In this document: in pieces, positions 5,474-6,101 of the stretch | Numbering within the stretch: the first letter of the stretch is position 1 | Layout of the letters: each line of letters begins with the position of its first letter | From: Oceanospirillales bacterium | Lineage (GTDB): Bacteria > Pseudomonadota > Gammaproteobacteria > Xanthomonadales > SZUA-36 | DNA: 6,101 nucleotides | NCBI GenBank assembly: GCA_003232965.1 | Contig: QIKG01000106.1 | Coordinates: 1-6,101, forward strand | Reading direction: 5' to 3' | The notes under the pieces: model-generated | Seen by the model: the letters and a program-made list of their open reading frames with translations, nothing else | Databases searched by the model: none | Told to the model about the DNA's origin: nothing | Program-made: the position numbers and the translations under genes

Positions 5474-6101
5474 ATGAAAAACTTCACAAACATTGAAAGC
5501 GACGGCACTGGTATCGAACGCGATGGTACTGGTATTGAAAGCGACGGCACTGGCATCGAGAGCGATGGTACCGGTATTGAGAGCGACGGCACTGGTATAG
5601 AGCGCGATGGTACTGGAATACGCAGATCATCCTTAGTCACTGCCTTATGCGCGGCTTTGGCTATGGTTTCCTCGGCGGCTATTGCCAACCCTGCTAACCT
5701 ACAAATATCTCGGCATAACGACACTATCACCGTCAGTTGGTTCAATAATGGTGAATTATATGTGGGTCGTGGCGCTGCTGTAGGCGCACAGAGCGCTATT
5801 GCGCTTTCGAAAGTGCCTTTCAACTCTCCTTATTTTAATCTGGCGGTTGATGGCGACGGGACTGGCATTGCTGTAGATGGCGATGGAACCGGTATCGCTG
5901 TTGATGGTGATGGAACCGGTATTGCTGTTGATGGTGATGGAACCGGTATCGCTGTTGATGGTGATGGAACCGGTATCGCTGTTGATGGTGATGGAACCGG
6001 CATCGCGGTAGATGGTGATGGAACCGGTATCGCTGTTGATGGTGATGGAACCGGTATCGCTGTTGATGGTGATGGAACCGGTATCGCTGTTGATGGTGAT
6101 G
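5474..6101 (+). CDS. Exported DGTGI-repeat protein, 3' end outside the window
   Basis: The frame opens at ATG 5474 with a good ribosome-binding site (AGGAAG, 8 nt upstream) and is still open at the window end after 209 codons. The layout by residue is as follows. MKNFTNI (1-7) precedes six 7-residue repeats, ESDGTGI or ERDGTGI (8-49). RR plus a hydrophobic segment (50-71) ends in AIA before NP, a signal-peptidase-I-like site. A unique stretch of about 52 residues (72-123) is rich in short hydrophobic strands (TITVSWFNNGELYVG). Nine complete AVDGDGTGI repeats and a partial tenth (124-209) follow. The signal segment is displaced by an unusual 49-residue repeat-bearing extension. The C-terminal repeat alternates a turn-like DGDGT with a GIAV strand, reminiscent of calcium-binding beta-roll repeats, but it lacks the exact RTX signature. 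Envelope or extracellular location is inferred. I do not recognise the family. It follows the DUF6502-like gene by 64 bp. Confidence 0.85.
   Translation, partial: MKNFTNIESDGTGIERDGTGIESDGTGIESDGTGIESDGTGIERDGTGIRRSSLVTALCAALAMVSSAAIANPANLQISRHNDTITVSWFNNGELYVGRGAAVGAQSAIALSKVPFNSPYFNLAVDGDGTGIAVDGDGTGIAVDGDGTGIAVDGDGTGIAVDGDGTGIAVDGDGTGIAVDGDGTGIAVDGDGTGIAVDGDGTGIAVDGD
5495..5620 (+). repeat. Six 21-bp repeats coding for [E][S/R]DGTGI before the signal segment
   Basis: Six in-frame 21-bp units encode ESDGTGI (four copies) and ERDGTGI (copies 2 and 6). The amino acids are almost invariant while the DNA varies at synonymous positions (GAC/GAT, GGC/GGT, ACT/ACC, ATC/ATT/ATA, GAA/GAG). This indicates an older array held by selection on the protein. 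It lies upstream of the hydrophobic export segment. Confidence 0.93.
5843..6101 (+). repeat. 27-bp tandem array coding for AVDGDGTGI, at least 9.6 copies
   Basis: Nine full 27-bp units (5843-6085) and a 16-bp partial unit run to the window edge, each encoding AVDGDGTGI. Unit 1 is the most diverged, unit 2 carries a GTA and a GGC, units 3 and 6 differ by one base, and unit 7 by two. Units 4, 5, 8 and 9 are identical to one another. Such near identity points to recent duplication or homogenisation. Copy changes would keep the frame and only alter protein length. The array continues beyond the window, so its full size is unknown. Confidence 0.95.

Noticed and set aside
5523..5690. Tat export signal at the RR of the DGTGI protein
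   Set aside because: The twin arginine is followed by SSLV rather than xFLK and preceded by Ile, so the Tat consensus is not met. A general Sec-type segment is more likely.
5419..5823. 134-codon frame on the minus strand with repeated SIPVPS units
   Set aside because: It is the antisense shadow of the 21-bp repeats of the DGTGI protein. The plus-strand frame has a good ribosome-binding site, synonymous variation that keeps its protein constant, and continues into the second array.
5843..6101. 27-bp tandem repeats as a CRISPR array
   Set aside because: Units are directly adjacent with no spacers and form one open reading frame; they are coding repeats.

Overview
The window looks like chromosomal DNA of a gammaproteobacterium. 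The S6, S18, L9 and AsnRS proteins match the gammaproteobacterial (E. coli-like) versions almost motif for motif, and the gene order rpsF-rpsR-rplI lacks the priB that enterobacteria carry between rpsF and rpsR. The moderate GC content, the DUF6502-like gene and the Gly/Asp-rich repeat protein suggest a free-living, probably marine, lineage such as the Cellvibrionales or relatives. That taxonomic guess is inference only.

Region 1 (1-1760, minus strand) is the ribosomal-protein operon rpsF-rpsR-rplI. It is read leftwards and closed by a strong intrinsic terminator at 1-38. S6 and L9 both carry unusually long Ala/Glu-rich C-terminal tails that end almost identically. The rpsF leader can fold into two stable hairpins just before the start codon, a plausible site for S6:S18 autoregulation. 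Two inverted copies of a GTGGGCAT palindrome lie upstream.

Region 2 (1759-3639) holds a divergent pair: a stand-alone A-type iron-sulfur carrier (IscA/ErpA/SufA family) on the minus strand and asnS (asparaginyl-tRNA synthetase) on the plus strand. They share a 126-bp intergenic promoter region.

Region 3 (3640-4539) is accessory in character. A good sigma-70-type promoter (3866-3893) is followed directly by five 16-bp tandem repeats that would form the 5' UTR of an 82-residue orphan protein. Downstream of that gene, three consecutive hairpins end in a terminator-like stem and T-rich tract (4334-4471).

Region 4 (4540-6101) holds a DUF6502-like protein with helix-turn-helix-like segments. Sixty-four bases later comes the most unusual gene of the window, which runs off the right end. 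Its product has six 7-residue repeats built on DGTGI before a signal-peptide-like segment, then a short unique domain, then at least nine nearly identical 9-residue AVDGDGTGI repeats. The spacing suggests that the DUF6502 gene and the repeat protein form one transcription unit, possibly a regulator or accessory gene with an exported repeat protein. Their function is not known to me.
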